The position numbers and the translations under genes are program-made. Of a stretch of DNA of 64,000 bases, positions 11,712-22,929 are shown piece by piece (within the stretch, counting starts at the first letter, position 1; every line of letters begins with the position of its first letter). The notes below the pieces were generated by a model, which saw only the letters and a program-made list of their open reading frames with translations, searched no databases and was not told the DNA's origin. The stretch spans positions 141,571,529 to 141,635,528 of the forward strand of contig OY821518.1 in assembly GCA_963682025.1 (NCBI GenBank), read 5' to 3'. The DNA comes from Cordilura impudica (lineage: Eukaryota > Arthropoda > Insecta > Diptera > Scathophagidae).

Positions 11712-13000
11712 TTTTAACATAAGATTGAAAAAGAGCAATTTTGATGTTTTGATTTTTTATGAATTTTAAAACAACAAAAGATATTTAAATTTTACATCAA
11801 AAAAATTATTTATATGAAAAAATTTTATGAATATTTCCGAAACTATTGCTCTAATTTAAAAATAGTGTAGAAATAACTTGGAGGTAATTTACCTGTGGAT
11901 TTTAATGTTTTTTTATTTAACCAAATCGGACAAACCGTTCTTGAATTATGCTAAAATATGTGTTGAAGCCTCCTTCATTTTTTAAATAGCGGTATATCGC
12001 GAGAACCAGAGTCAATCCACAAAAAGTGTATTATAGACTTATGTCTTCATCAGCATATTTAGCAAAATTGACTAACAATACCTATGCCGCAGAATTAGTG
12101 TTGCCCTGTGTTATATATAGCTTTTTTGAACTAATTAATTTTCAATATTGTAGCTGTAAGTTTAAGCTTTCATTTAATAAGTATAACAAATCACAATAGC
12201 AGTTATATTTAAAGATAAAAATGAAAAGACCGACTGACGACAGTATGTCAAAGTCGTAAGTTCTTACATTATTCATATTCACATTCTAGTATCAGGTAAG
12301 TTCTTGGCGTATTTGGTTTGATATGGAATTAATATTATAGGAATTATGTTTATAAGGTTGTTGCGGATGAAAATCTATTGCATTCTATTCTAATTACATA
12401 ATTAATTTTCTCTTAATTTTCCGACAAAGTTTGTTTCTCTGGGTATAATTTGTATAAAAATGGGTTACAAAATATGTTGCACGAAAATCAAAAACAGCAA
12501 TCAAGAGCTCTTGATAGGTACATGTTTTAGCAATTGTTCCAGAACTTATAAAGTAAATGTTACAAGAACACGGTTATCCGTTTTGAAAAGCTTTATTAAA
12601 TGATGGAAATTATGATCTGTGGACTTAAGATAACTTAACGCAGATCTGACGGAGTATTTTGTGAATACAGTTCGATGGTCGTTTAATAATATTGGTTTAA
12701 TTTAAAAATTAAAACAAATGTATATTTAGTCATTAATCTTTAACAGAAGGGTGTCTATATTTAAGAAATAATGCGATATGAGAAGAATATCGGGGTATGG
12801 TTTTGAAAAGCATTAAATGAATGCGTTTAAAAAATGAAATAAAATTAAGAATGTTATAGAGTGTCCAGGTCGAGTCGAATACACTCTGCACCATTACTTC
12901 AAGAAGGGGTCTTACTTCTATAAGAACGGGGTTTTACTTCCGACTTCCGAACATATTGAGTTAGGTCATCAGACATTTATATTAAATAAAACTTAATTTG
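11712..13000. other. No recognisable feature
   Basis: AT-rich DNA without a recognisable gene, repeat end or long open frame. Confidence 0.45.
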
Positions 13001-13179
13001 GGACAGATCTATAATATGAAGGTATTTCTTTTTAGCCGTTTTGCAGATTTTAAATTTTTTCCATTATTTGGAGTAAATTGCGTTTACAATTGCTACTAAC
13101 ACATACATAAAATTATACAATGCTATGTGTGTATTTATGAAATTTGTTAATGTGTTTGTAATAAAAAATGAGTTTGTTT

Positions 13180-13297
13180 TTTGTGTTGATTTGTGAATTG
13201 GCTATAATTGATTAGCATACCTTTAGGGTCTTTATTTAATGAAAAAATAAAATTTCCTAGAATTTGCACTCGAATTTCGAGGGCTGGAATCTCCTAG
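13180..13297 (+). mobile_element. Helitron 3' end
   Basis: GCACTCGA-ATT-TCGAGGGC (13266-13284) forms a near-perfect 8-bp hairpin, followed nine bases later by CTAG (13294-13297) and then T. Hairpin plus CTRR|T is the defining Helitron 3' end. The sequence before it, ATACCTTTAGGGTCTT at about 13219-13234, is the undisturbed counterpart of the site occupied by the MULE at 14849. The 5' end is not located. Confidence 0.7.
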
Positions 13298-13329
13298 TTT
13301 TAATTAATTGTTGCCTGGGGCTACATTAA

Positions 13330-14325
13330 AGCTCGTATTAAATGTTGATCAGTTCAAAAATGATCCGATCATGGAAATATTTTGTTATAGCTGCAATATA
13401 TCGACCAAATCAGAATCTCTTTTTTAATTAGATTTATTCATGTCCATCTGTGTTGTAAATATGAAACTATTACGGAACTACAGATCGCAGTTTATTTCAT
13501 TTTTATAAGACACGGTTATTATTGGAGTTTTTCATGCATCAAAAATTCAAATATTAATATTTATTAAAACCACAAAAAAAGTAAAACTCCATTGCTTCAA
13601 TATCTTTTGCCATATTTAATTAAATTTTTTATATGTATGCAATGAATATTTATTGATGTTTTAAACGTCGTCTATTTGTTGTTTGTCATTCTTTTTGTAA
13701 CGCATTTAAAAATTATATGTGACCTCAGAAAGTATACATATTCTTGATCCTTATAACAACTCGTGTCGATGTAGCAATGTCCGTCTTGCCATCTGTCTGT
13801 TAAAATCACTCTCATTCACAAAATAAATCATCTAGCTGAGCAAAATTAGTACAATATTTATCTTCATTGTTTCGAGTATGTTGGTATTGACTTTGGAGCC
13901 TCTAGGCCCAATAGACGTAGAATGACGCACGAAAATTAAAGGATACTCCGATAAAATTTCATATAAAAAACTATATATAGTAAAGTATCAGCGATGTATA
14001 CACATGTTCGTTTGCTTATTGTTTTCGTTTTGTTTTTATATTTTTGTACATGTGAACGAATGGTTTATCGATGAGAGTAAAAGAAATACAAAAATGTGAT
14101 TGTATGTATCTACATTTATATTGTTTGCATTTAACAATTTTTATCAATTAAAAGAAAGCTTAAAAATACCTAAAATTTTTGTTGATTATCTTATTAATTT
14201 TAAACGGCATTGTAAAAAATCTAGCCATTATAATGTCAAATCAAGCCATTTGTTTCTTAGTGTTTTCACTCGTATGGAGACTGTCAAAGATTCGACACAG
14301 CCGAATTTTACACTGTAACTAGTTT
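13330..14325 (+). mobile_element. Decayed DINE-like sequences ending in a family B hairpin
   Basis: Two eroded DINE-like stretches. At 13330-13500 phrases resembling CGAATCAGAATC, TGTCCATCTGTG and CTGCAGGTCGCA are recognisable but worn. From about 13730, TTGATCCTTATAACAAC and GTCCGTCTTGCC match the start of family B (57.6 kb). The end at 14265-14320 carries GTCAAAGATTCG-ACA-CAGCCGAAT and TTTTACACTGTAACTAG, a variant of the family B hairpin end. Age and boundaries are uncertain. Confidence 0.5.
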
Positions 14326-15061
14326 TAAATGAAATGGATCCATCTGTAAACATCAAATGATGTTATAGAAGCATACTTGAATGAAATCAAAATTAGCCCT
14401 ACAAAGGAATTTTTTAATTGATTTTCAAATTTAATAAAAATAATAATATTAATTTACATATTCTGTTATTGTACAAATTAATGCAAAATATTTTATATAT
14501 CAAAATATGCTAAAACAATGTCATTTTTAGAGAAATTTATTGATTCGAAAAGATAGTTGGTCAATATAATTTTAGACTATTCACAATGCACGTTAGTATC
14601 CATATATTAATACGTAAAGGAAAATTTTTAATTGCATTTTTAAGCAAAAAGCGGGCACGGAGGAGGATAAAATTTGGCATAGTTATAGCTCATATGGAGG
14701 AGAAGCGAAGCGTGATAAAATTTATGTATATGTTTTAGAAAATATTAAATTAGATAAAATAAAATATTTGCAATAATTCGTTACAGCCCTTAAATTGTAT
14801 ATCACGCCCTTTGTTGAATTCCGAATTGCTAAAATTGATACCTTTAGGGCCGCTACGAAATAACCCCCAAATGAAATAACACCCAAACAAGAAAATGAAA
14901 TAACGCCCATAAAAATTACGAAAAATCATTTGGGGATTATTTCATATTTTTTGGGTGTTATTTCATTCCCACTTTTGGGCAGTATTTCATTATGAAATAA
15001 TCCCCAAATGAAATAACCCACAAAGAAATTTTGTTAAAAAATCAATTTCAGTTAGGATTGA

Positions 15062-17194
15062 ATGAAACTATTCAGTGAAGTAGTAGAAGAAGAAATTTGT
15101 ATTGTCAAGTTCTCGTTGGAATTTTGTCTAAGGCGCATGGAGTTCGAAATTATAAGTGGGAAAAGAAGAAACAGTAAATTGTTGTATTCGTTTAGCGAAA
15201 GGCAATTGTACGCTCAAAAGTCCATTTACAAGAATAAAGTGTTTTTTGAATGCTATAATGAAAATTGTAAATGACGAGTTTATTTAATGAATGAGGAATG
15301 CTTGAAATGTGAAAACTTTACGGAACACGGCCACGATGGCCAAAAAGAACTATACGAGGTATTAAAAGCCCTCAATAAGATTAGACGAAATGTTTCGAAA
15401 GTGGTTGTTCTTTAGGAGAATTGTACGCATTAAGTGGTACAAGAGAATCATTCAGAAGTGTCTGCAACGGGTAAGTCAACTTTTTAGGATTTCAAATGCA
15501 AATAAATGGTAAAAATAATTTTGTTATTATTTAGTTCTCAAGAAGCTACAAAAACATTAGTTTCCCAAAAATTCAACGAGGCTTACAATACTTGGCAAGC
15601 ACAGTTTTCCAAACATCTCCGAAGACGCCAGCCGACGTCCAGAAAGCATTCAATAAGGAATCAGTCTTCAAAAATGTTGGCTTATGCTGACAAGATCAAC
15701 ATCAAACTCCATTCTTTAAGGTATGCCATGAGCAGAAGAATTTCGCATATTGCGTATTTGCTTCGGATAAATGAGTCCAATTAATTAAGGAGAATATTCC
15801 AGTTACTTCGAACAGGAAAATATTAATTGATGGTACTTTCGCCGTTGTACCAATTGGATGTTTCCAACAATTGCTACTGATCAACGTTGAATATTTGGAT
15901 AGAGCATGTATTTCTGATATCGAATTCGATTTTGGAAAACTTTACACACAATTTTTTTGCGATATTTTGGTATAAAAAAAAGCGCGCGCGATTTCTTTGG
16001 TACCTAATTTTCCCAAAACTTTCATAATTAATTTATTTGTGTACCTTTGTTTTGTGCAAATAATATTTAGCTATGCAACTTACACTACTAAAAAATTTAT
16101 TATTTTCCTGCTTATATTTGTACTAATGAACAAGAAATCAACGAAATGTTACGTCCATTTATTCTACTATTTAAATTCAAATATTTTAAATTTGGACGGC
16201 GCAATATTTATATCGGATTATGAAATAGGTCTTCGAAAGGCCATTGCAAGTGAGTTTCCAAGTTCACAACTGTTTGGTTACTGGTTCCATTTTTGTCAGG
16301 CAATACGTCGGCAAATTACAACAAAATGTACGGGACTAGCATCATTTGTAAGAGAATATAAGATGGCATCGCTGAAGTACCATAAGCTGTTATCGCTTCC
16401 CCTATTGCCTCCACAACAAATCTATAGCTCTTTCAGAAGTGTAAAATGTGAAATCGAAAAATTGGACCACCACTTTAAATTTGCATCATTTCTAGAGTAC
16501 TACGAAAGACAGTGGCTACGAAAGGTTAAATGTATATAAATATCTCCAAAGTTAAAATTTTTAAAATTAAACTTTACAGGTTGGCCCAAATGGAATATCC
16601 ATTTTCAATACAACTATTCGGACCACCTCCGCTTTAGAAGCTTATAACGGAGTTTTAGGGAAGATAATTCCGAAACATGGAAATTTTTAAATTTGTACAG
16701 CTTCTTCAAAATGAAGAGTTCACTAAAAGTCGGGACTTTGAGCTGCTAGTCAAGAGTGGTGATATTTTTGGAAAAGCTAAACGAAAGAAGTCGTCCATTG
16801 ACAAAGCTGCGAACATTGAAAAAGCTAGTATTGAGTTGCAGAAGGTTAAAATTACTGCATCAGCATTTTTAAACCGCATGTTTTCCCCAAAAATCATATT
16901 TGCACAGACATGGATCCAGAAGATGATTTGTTTGAAAAAGTCACTTACTTGGAGGAAGACTGTGAAGAGGAGGAAGTAGAAACATCAGAACAAAGGGCTA
17001 ATTTAGAAGTGAAACTATGCGTTGTTTGTACTGTACAAGAGCCAAACATACTTCTGCTACCTTGCAAGCACACGAAAATCTGCAGTGAATGCGTTCTGAA
17101 GCTGCAGGCAAATGCAATTGCAGAAGAACATGAAAAGTTCGAATGTCCACTTTGTCGTCAGACAGTTATCGATACCATACAAGTTATCTTGTAA
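15062..17194 (+). pseudogene. MULE transposase with FLYWCH and RING domains, broken
   Basis: In order: a FLYWCH-type zinc finger (FEIISGKRRNSKLLYSF, then VFFECYNENCK, an in-frame TGA at 15272-15274, and RVYLMNEECL); a linker with YNTWQAQFSKHLRRRQ; the MULE core beginning ILIDGTFAVVPIGCFQQLL near 15815-15870 (first catalytic Asp), continuing with FISDYEIGLRKAI (second Asp) and LFGYWFHFCQAIRRQI; FLEYYERQWLRK; a probable GT-AG intron at about 16526-16580; then VGPNGISIFNTTIRTTSA. The last 94 residues hold a C3HC4 RING (CVVC...LPCKHTKICSEC...CPLC). Besides the TGA, frame changes near 16685 and 16910 break the gene. The RING suggests a ubiquitin-ligase-like tail of unknown use to the element. Confidence 0.8.
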
Positions 17195-17259
17195 TTTGTT
17201 TTTATATATTTGGACATGTGAAGCTTGTATTCAATAAATTACAATTTAAATAATTTATT

Positions 17260-17722
17260 GGGCGCTATGAAATTAGGCCCCAGGGAAAATGACCCCAAAC
17301 AAAAAATGAAATTTAGCCCCATTTTTTGGGCCAAAAATTCATAAAGAAAATTAATCCCAAAAAATTATGAAAAATGACCCCAACCAAATGAAAATTGGCC
17401 CCAAAATTAAGTTTGTGCCTGCATGGCAACAACACAATAGTAGGATTAGGGATTACATCCTCTGGTATATGCGGCAGGTGAAACGCGACATAACGCCCTT
17501 CTGCTGAATAAAGTCTTTCTGCGTAGGCGGCCTACGGCCGCGCTTAGGGATTACATCCTCTGGTATATGCATTCTCATTTTGGGGCACTTTTTAATTTTG
17601 CAAAATGATAATTAGCTCCAAAAAAAATGAAAAAACGCCCCAATTTTTTTCTAACTTTTTTGGGGCCATTTTTCATTTTTTGCTTTGGGGCCAAATTTCA
17701 TGGGGCCTAATTTCATAGCGGC
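17260..17722. mobile_element. Nested MULE MITE in the 3' region of the MULE
   Basis: Ends GGCGCTATGAAATTAGGCCC and, reverse complemented, GCCGCTATGAAATTAGGCCC are near-perfect terminal inverted repeats. AATTTATT is repeated at 17252-17259 and 17723-17730 as an 8-bp target duplication. The first bases resemble the left end of the host MULE (GCCGCTACGAAAT), so the MITE may use the same kind of transposase. Inside, GGATTACATCCTCTGGTATA occurs twice (about 17449 and 17547) around a GC-rich palindromic tract (GGCGGCCTACGGCCGC). It is non-coding. Confidence 0.75.
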
Positions 17723-18130
17723 AATTTATTAGTGAATTAAATTGATTGATTTTTTTGGATTTATTTCATTGGGTGTTATTTTATCATGCTTTTTGGGGGT
17801 AATTTCATTATGAAAAAAAGCCGGAATTTTGGGGCTTATTTCAATTCTTCTGTGGGGATTGTCGCATTATATTTGGGTTTTATTTCACTTTTTCTCTTGG
17901 GTCTTATTTCATTTTTTTTTTGGCGTTATTTCATTGGGGTTTATTTCATTTTTCGTTTAGGGGTTATTTCATTTGGGGGTTATTGCATATCGCCACCTTT
18001 AGGCTCATTTAAATATTCATATATTTTATTTATATATATAGATTAAAATAACATTGAAAGAAAAAAATTTAATGGAAAAATAATATTTCTTAGAATTTGC
18101 ACTCGAATTTCGAGTGCTGGGATATACTAG

Positions 18131-19420
18131 TTTGGTTGGAAACCCCAATCCTACTGATTATATATGGTTTGTAGTTCTTTCATCACTTTTATTTTTTTTT
18201 TTTTTTGCATTATCGACCAACATAAATTATGTTTCTTTTCCAACAACTTCATTGCCATAGGTTAAAAGTCAAAATAACGAATACCATACTTTTCAAAGTT
18301 AAAGCCTACTCTACATGCACTACACTATCAGAGAATGTTTGTTTTATGTGGGTGGTATACTTATACATTCACCAACTTACACATTTTAGATACACACACA
18401 CTTACACACATTAAGTACATAAAAGTTTCACTAGAGGAAACTTTTAAAAACTAGGTTGTTATTGACTCAAATTATAAATTGTGCGTTTTCCTTCTGTTCG
18501 GCATTTGCTTTCGCTCTGTCTTCTCTAGTTAAACATTCAATGTAGATTTGTGCTGTTTAAAATGATGCTGTCTATATATTCAGCCTTTTGTTGTTTGTGC
18601 AGAGCTCGCAATTTTTAGTTTCATCTTTGAAATACATACGGGTACACATATTTTCCCATTGATATCCCTGACATCCTACAGCAATAAAAAATTTTTGTCT
18701 ACTTACTCCACTGCTATTTATACTCGTATCAATTGGTGATGATGCCCTTTTACTACTTTCATTTATACTCGTATTGGCTCTAGTTAGGCTACGCTATTCA
18801 TTTACTCGTCGTCATATCATCACCATCATAACTACTTTTGATAATATTTACTGTGGCGCCAATCGTTGTATATTTAATATTGCTGTTTTGCAGTTAGGCC
18901 TATTTACAGTCGAAAATCTGTAGTTTTTATTTGAATTTTTCATTTTGAAAATTATGTTATTATCTGTATTTTTTTTATTATTTTAAGTAGATACGGAAGC
19001 TAATAAAAATTAATGCGTTATATTGATGTTTGATTTTTATGATGAGATAAAATACTTATTGTCGTTATGTTTTTGAAAAAAGAAAGTGAAAACTATGTTT
19101 TATATAATATTGTGACAAAAAAAAAATTCATAAACTCTTGGGTGAAAAATATAGGTTCATGAAGTTGATTCTGTTTTTATTGAATAATTATTAAAGTACC
19201 AACTTCATTTTCGTTACCAACTTCATTTTTGAATATTTGCTCCTGCCTGCTAACGGGTTTCTCACCTTCAATAATTTTCCTCCAGGTAGCGCATAAGTAA
19301 CATTCTGATTAATTTAATAAATTACCTTCCTCTTTCTGATTTTATTTAACATTGTCATTTATTAAAATTTAGATTATAATTTGGAAATATTTTGACATTA
19401 TGTTTTGAAGAAAATATATT
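18131..19420. other. No recognisable feature
   Basis: AT-rich DNA with a short duplicated phrase TACCAACTTCATTTT near 19197-19230. I recognise no gene or transposon end. Confidence 0.45.
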
Positions 19421-19429
19421 TTAAATAAT

Positions 19430-19860
19430 GTCCATTGTTTGCATCGACCTGACGTGCTCTTTCCCTCACTTCTTCTCGGATATTGACCTTAAGCTGTTGG
19501 ATGGTACTTGGCTTATTGGCATACAAATTACCCTTTAGGTAGCCCCAAAGATAAAAGTCTCGAGCCGAGCGCGGAAAAATCCGATATTATTCGATCGCTG
19601 AAAATTTCGCACAGTTAGACGAGCTGTGTAATATGTGGAACCACAATACTGGACTGTTCTCTACTTTTGGCCTTACAAAATTTTCAATCATTACCCGGTA
19701 TTGAACGCCATTTACATTAACTGCAACTTGTTCGTCTTTTTGCAGTTATTTCACACCAGAGTGTGCATCTAAGTGGATGCATTTGATGTTCAACAATTTT
19801 TTTTTGGATTTTCGGTTCCCCATATTCTGCAATTATTTTGATGTGACCATGGAGGTGAAA
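19430..19860 (-). pseudogene. Mariner-like transposase fragment
   Basis: The minus strand, in broken frames, reads VNGVQYRVMIENFVRPKVE, then FPRSARDFYLWGYLKGNLYA, then NKPSTIQQLKVNIREEVREH. These align by eye with the middle and C-terminal parts of the mariner-like transposase at 55.8-56.9 kb (NGVRYREMITSFFSPRIEE, LDFFLWGFLKSMVYAKKP). There is no long open frame. It is an old relic of the same broad family; no inverted repeats were found. Confidence 0.6.
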
Positions 19861-19864
19861 CTGG

Positions 19865-20330
19865 TATGCAATAATTTTATATGTTTTGATTAAAAAAATA
19901 TTAATACGTTAAGGGGAAAATTTACAAAAAAAAACTTTATGAACATTTTTTTGATTTTAGATAAAAATGGATAAAATTAAATGTTTTTAGTAATTAAGTC
20001 ATATCTTTACTTAAGCGTCAACCAGTATAAATATTTTTTTTTAAACTACTCAATTATTGGATTAATACGACTGAAGCTATTCACACTTTTCGAATATTTA
20101 AAAGCGAAAGTCAAGATGTTTGTTTTAATGCTTTTCAATAAAGTGTAGTGGAATTACCTGAGGAATATAATAAACGGATTCCTAGAATGCGAGAGGTATA
20201 GTGTTTTATTGTTGGTGTTTCTCAAGTTATGTGCGACTGATTAGCATGAGTTGTTGTTTATTACTTTCAATTTGATGATTGATAAATTCTATAAAATTAT
20301 TTATTCCATTATGGTTAAATGTATTCCAAA
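19865..20330. other. No recognisable feature
   Basis: AT-rich sequence without coding motifs or repeat ends that I can support. Confidence 0.4.
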
Positions 20331-20334
20331 ACGA

Positions 20335-20545
20335 CTATAAAGTCAAGAAGAGCAACCAACTCCTAGGCAGATTGTGGGGTCCAAACCCTAAAGTTTCATT
20401 GTGGATATACAAACAAATGATCTTTCCGGGTATTTGATATGGCTCAGTTGTATGGTAGCAGATTGAAGAATTATGTAAGATAGAGTGATTAGCATGTTTG
20501 AACATCAAAGGATCAATGAGAACTACTCCTACGGCAGCTATAAAA
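20335..20545 (+). pseudogene. LINE ORF2 fragment: RT thumb region
   Basis: The plus strand reads LLGRLWGPNPKVSLWIYKQM, IFPGI, YGSVVWWQ, then CLNIKGSMRTTPTAA. The W(G)L.P....W.Y..M..P...YG..VWW and LACL.ITGAMRTTPTAAL signatures are typical of the region after the RT palm in R1/Jockey/I-like LINEs. It stops at an A-rich run at 20545-20560, just before the Marcal1-like sequence. The RNase H part of what looks like the same ORF2 resumes at about 22.95 kb. Confidence 0.7.
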
Positions 20546-20670
20546 AAAAAAAAAAACAGCTGATGCAGAAATTCTTCAAATGCATTTTTTCAATCTTTAA
20601 AATTTCTATATTGGACTTTATTCAAATGTTTAAATTTAATTAAAAAAATAGTTTTTATTTCAAAGATACA

Positions 20671-22846
20671 ATGTCTACTTGTTCTGCAGCTGAAATTGCT
20701 AAGAAAAAAGAATTGCGTTGGAAAAACTTAAGGTCAAAAAGCAATTAACAACAAACAGCAATAACAACAATAACGGAAACACATCTACAAAATCAAGTAC
20801 AGGAAATAACATAAATTGTCCAATTTTAACACCAACACCTCCAATAAATAATACGTCTTCACAGTCTGTGAGCAGTATTGAAAATAAAGCCTCATCATTT
20901 CTCAATGCTTTAAAAGGTAGCAATGTTTTTGTGCAACGACAGCCGCTGCAACATCCAGCTCGACATGCTGCACATCCTTATAAAAGACCTTTAACAGATG
21001 GTGTAACCGATAAACTCAAAGCCCCTTTTCTTGGAATGTCAGTGCCATCACAAAAACAAATTGCACCTGTATTTGTCAAGGGAGTCACATGTAAAGTTGC
21101 TATGATAAGTCAATTTCGATTTGAAGTACAACCTTCTGGTTATCATGCACAATTAATAGAAGTTTTTAAGTCTATACCCTCAAAAAATTATAATAATGCT
21201 ACACGTTATTGGAATTTTGCTTTGACCGATTACAAACTGCTACAGGATCGTATTAATCCTTTAAAACCCGATGTAGTAATCGGTGTTATACCAAAAGCAG
21301 TACTTAATTTGTGTCAAGCTCCACAGAAAGTAAAAAATATATCTTGTCTAGAATCAATAGAACCAACTTAGTAGCGAAGTTAATGCCATTTCAACAAGAA
21401 GGAGTATGTTTTGCCATTGCTCAACAAGGCCGTTGCATGATCTGTGATGAAATGGGGTTGGGTAAAACCTATCAAGCAATTGCAGTAGCTGATTTCTATA
21501 GAGATGATTGGCCACGTTTCATATGCACCACCGCATCGACACGTGATTCATGGGCTCAGCATATAAGACAACTACTACCATCTGTACCTTTGCATTATAT
21601 ACAAGTTTTAAGTTCCAATCAACAATATATAGGTGATTGTAAGGTCCTCATAACGAGTTACAGCATGATGGAACGTCATTTAACGCAGCTACAGGAACGT
21701 AAATTTGGTTTTCTGATATTCGATGAGTCGCATAGTTTAAAAAATTCCAAAGCAAAATGTACTATAGTAGCTGATCGTTTAGTACAAAAGGCGAAACGTG
21801 TTATTCTGTTATCGGGAACACCGGCACTTTCACGCCCGTTGGAATTATTTAGTCAATTGCAGATGATAGAACGCAAATTTATGAGTTTTATGGATTTTAC
21901 TAGTAGTTATTGTGATGGCAAACAAACCAATTTTGCCTGGGGTGCTAGTGGTCAATCTAATCTTGATGAATTAAATGTGGTGCTTAAATTAAAGTATATG
22001 ATAAGAAGAACCAAAACTGACGTTTTAAAGGACTTATCGGAGAAATTTAGAGAAACAGTTGTTTTAGATCCTGCTTTAGTATGGCGAAGCGAAGAAGTAA
22101 AGGAATCTCTTAATAGTGTAGCCCAACATTTGCAGACGTATAAGGGAAGTGAAAGAGAATCAATTCTTCTGAGATTTTATGCCCAAACTGCAGAAGTAAA
22201 AACTAAAGCTGTCTGTCCAAGAATCAATTAAATTTATAGTGTTTGCTCATCACCGATTTATGTTGGATGCCAAGTGATTGTTTAAACAAATTAAAAGTTA
22301 AATATATACGAATTGATGGTAGTACCCGTAAACAGGATAGAGGTGAATTTATAGACCAATTTTAGAAAAAAAAATCGTGTAAAGTGGCGGTATTATCGTT
22401 GGGAGCCTGTAACTCGGGTATAACTTTAACAGCAGCTGAGTTGATTATATTTGCTGAATTAACCTGGAATCCTAGTACCTTGGCTCAAGCTGAAAGTCGT
22501 GCTCATCACATTGTCAAACAAAGCCTGTGACATATCGTTATTTGATGGCAACCAAAACAGCAGATGATCACATATGGAATATGCTAAAGGCCAAACAAGA
22601 TACTCTCAATAAAGCTGGTCTTTTTTGTGATAACCTTCAAGATGCCACTCACTCTGCGGCACCAGCAACGTCTAATAAAATTGAACAGTACTTTTCACCA
22701 AGCAAAAATGACGTTAAACGTAAAGAAGAACCTAATGTATTAGATAACGGTACAAACGCTATATCTTCTGCAACAATAAACTCGGAACAAGACACGGCTA
22801 TAAGTAAAGAATTAGATAATATTGAAGAATTTTTTAAAGATGATTA
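20671..22846 (+). pseudogene. Marcal1: SMARCAL1-family annealing helicase (Marcal1-like), broken
   Basis: SMARCAL1/Marcal1 proteins are SNF2-family enzymes that rewind RPA-coated DNA at stalled forks. Seen here: an N-terminal MSTCSAAEIAKKK, the RPA-binding-like start, which leaves frame near 20705; a HARP domain (VKGVTCKVAMISQFRFEVQP...YWNFALTDYKLLQ); after a shift near 21345, the SNF2 ATPase with FQQEG, DEMGLGKTYQAI (Walker A), FDESHSLK (DEAH-box) and LSGTPALSRP; then, after more shifts and stops from 22215, FVFAHH-like, YIRIDGST and LGACNSGITLTAAE. Motif VI reads AESRAHHIVK instead of the usual AHRIGQ, losing a key Arg. I see no introns. Flanked by pieces of one LINE, it is probably a retrocopy or transduced copy, and inactive. 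Confidence 0.85.
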
Positions 22847-22929
22847 AGCTTTGAAAGATATAGTTTGTTAAACTGTGAGTTATCTGAAGGTAGAGTTACT
22901 AATAAAACTTGAAGAAACGGAAATATATC

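Larger units (their letters stand above)
14849..17994 (+). mobile_element. MULE DNA transposon with 9-bp target duplication
   Basis: Left end GCCGCTACGAAATAACCCCC and right end (reverse complement) GGCGATATGCAATAACCCCC are imperfect terminal inverted repeats, followed on both sides by arrays of ATGAAATAAC/ACCCCCAA-like words. Direct repeats ACCTTTAGG at 14840-14848 and 17995-18003 are a 9-bp target site duplication, in the 8-11 bp range of Mutator-like elements. It carries a transposase gene with FLYWCH, MULE and RING parts, now broken, and a nested MITE at 17260-17722. The empty site is seen at about 13219 in a related Helitron. Confidence 0.85.
14640..18130 (+). mobile_element. Helitron interrupted by a MULE
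   Basis: The right end has a perfect hairpin GCACTCGAATTTCGAGTGC (18099-18117), nine bases, then CTAG (18127-18130) and T. The left portion before the MULE resembles the sequence leading to the other Helitron end at 13297. The MULE at 14849-17994 sits inside, so the Helitron is older. The 5' end of the Helitron is not resolved; 14640 is a minimum guess. Confidence 0.6.

Noticed and set aside
15997..16130. Start of the 180-codon frame at 15997 as a real MULE transposase start
   Set aside because: The first ~40 residues are hydrophobic nonsense next to a GCGCGCGC tract; the real core begins upstream at IDGTF and resumes near NKKSTKCYVH.
20699..20923. Minus-strand open frame opposite the Marcal1 N-terminus
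   Set aside because: Antisense shadow of a Gln/Asn-rich coding stretch; no motif.
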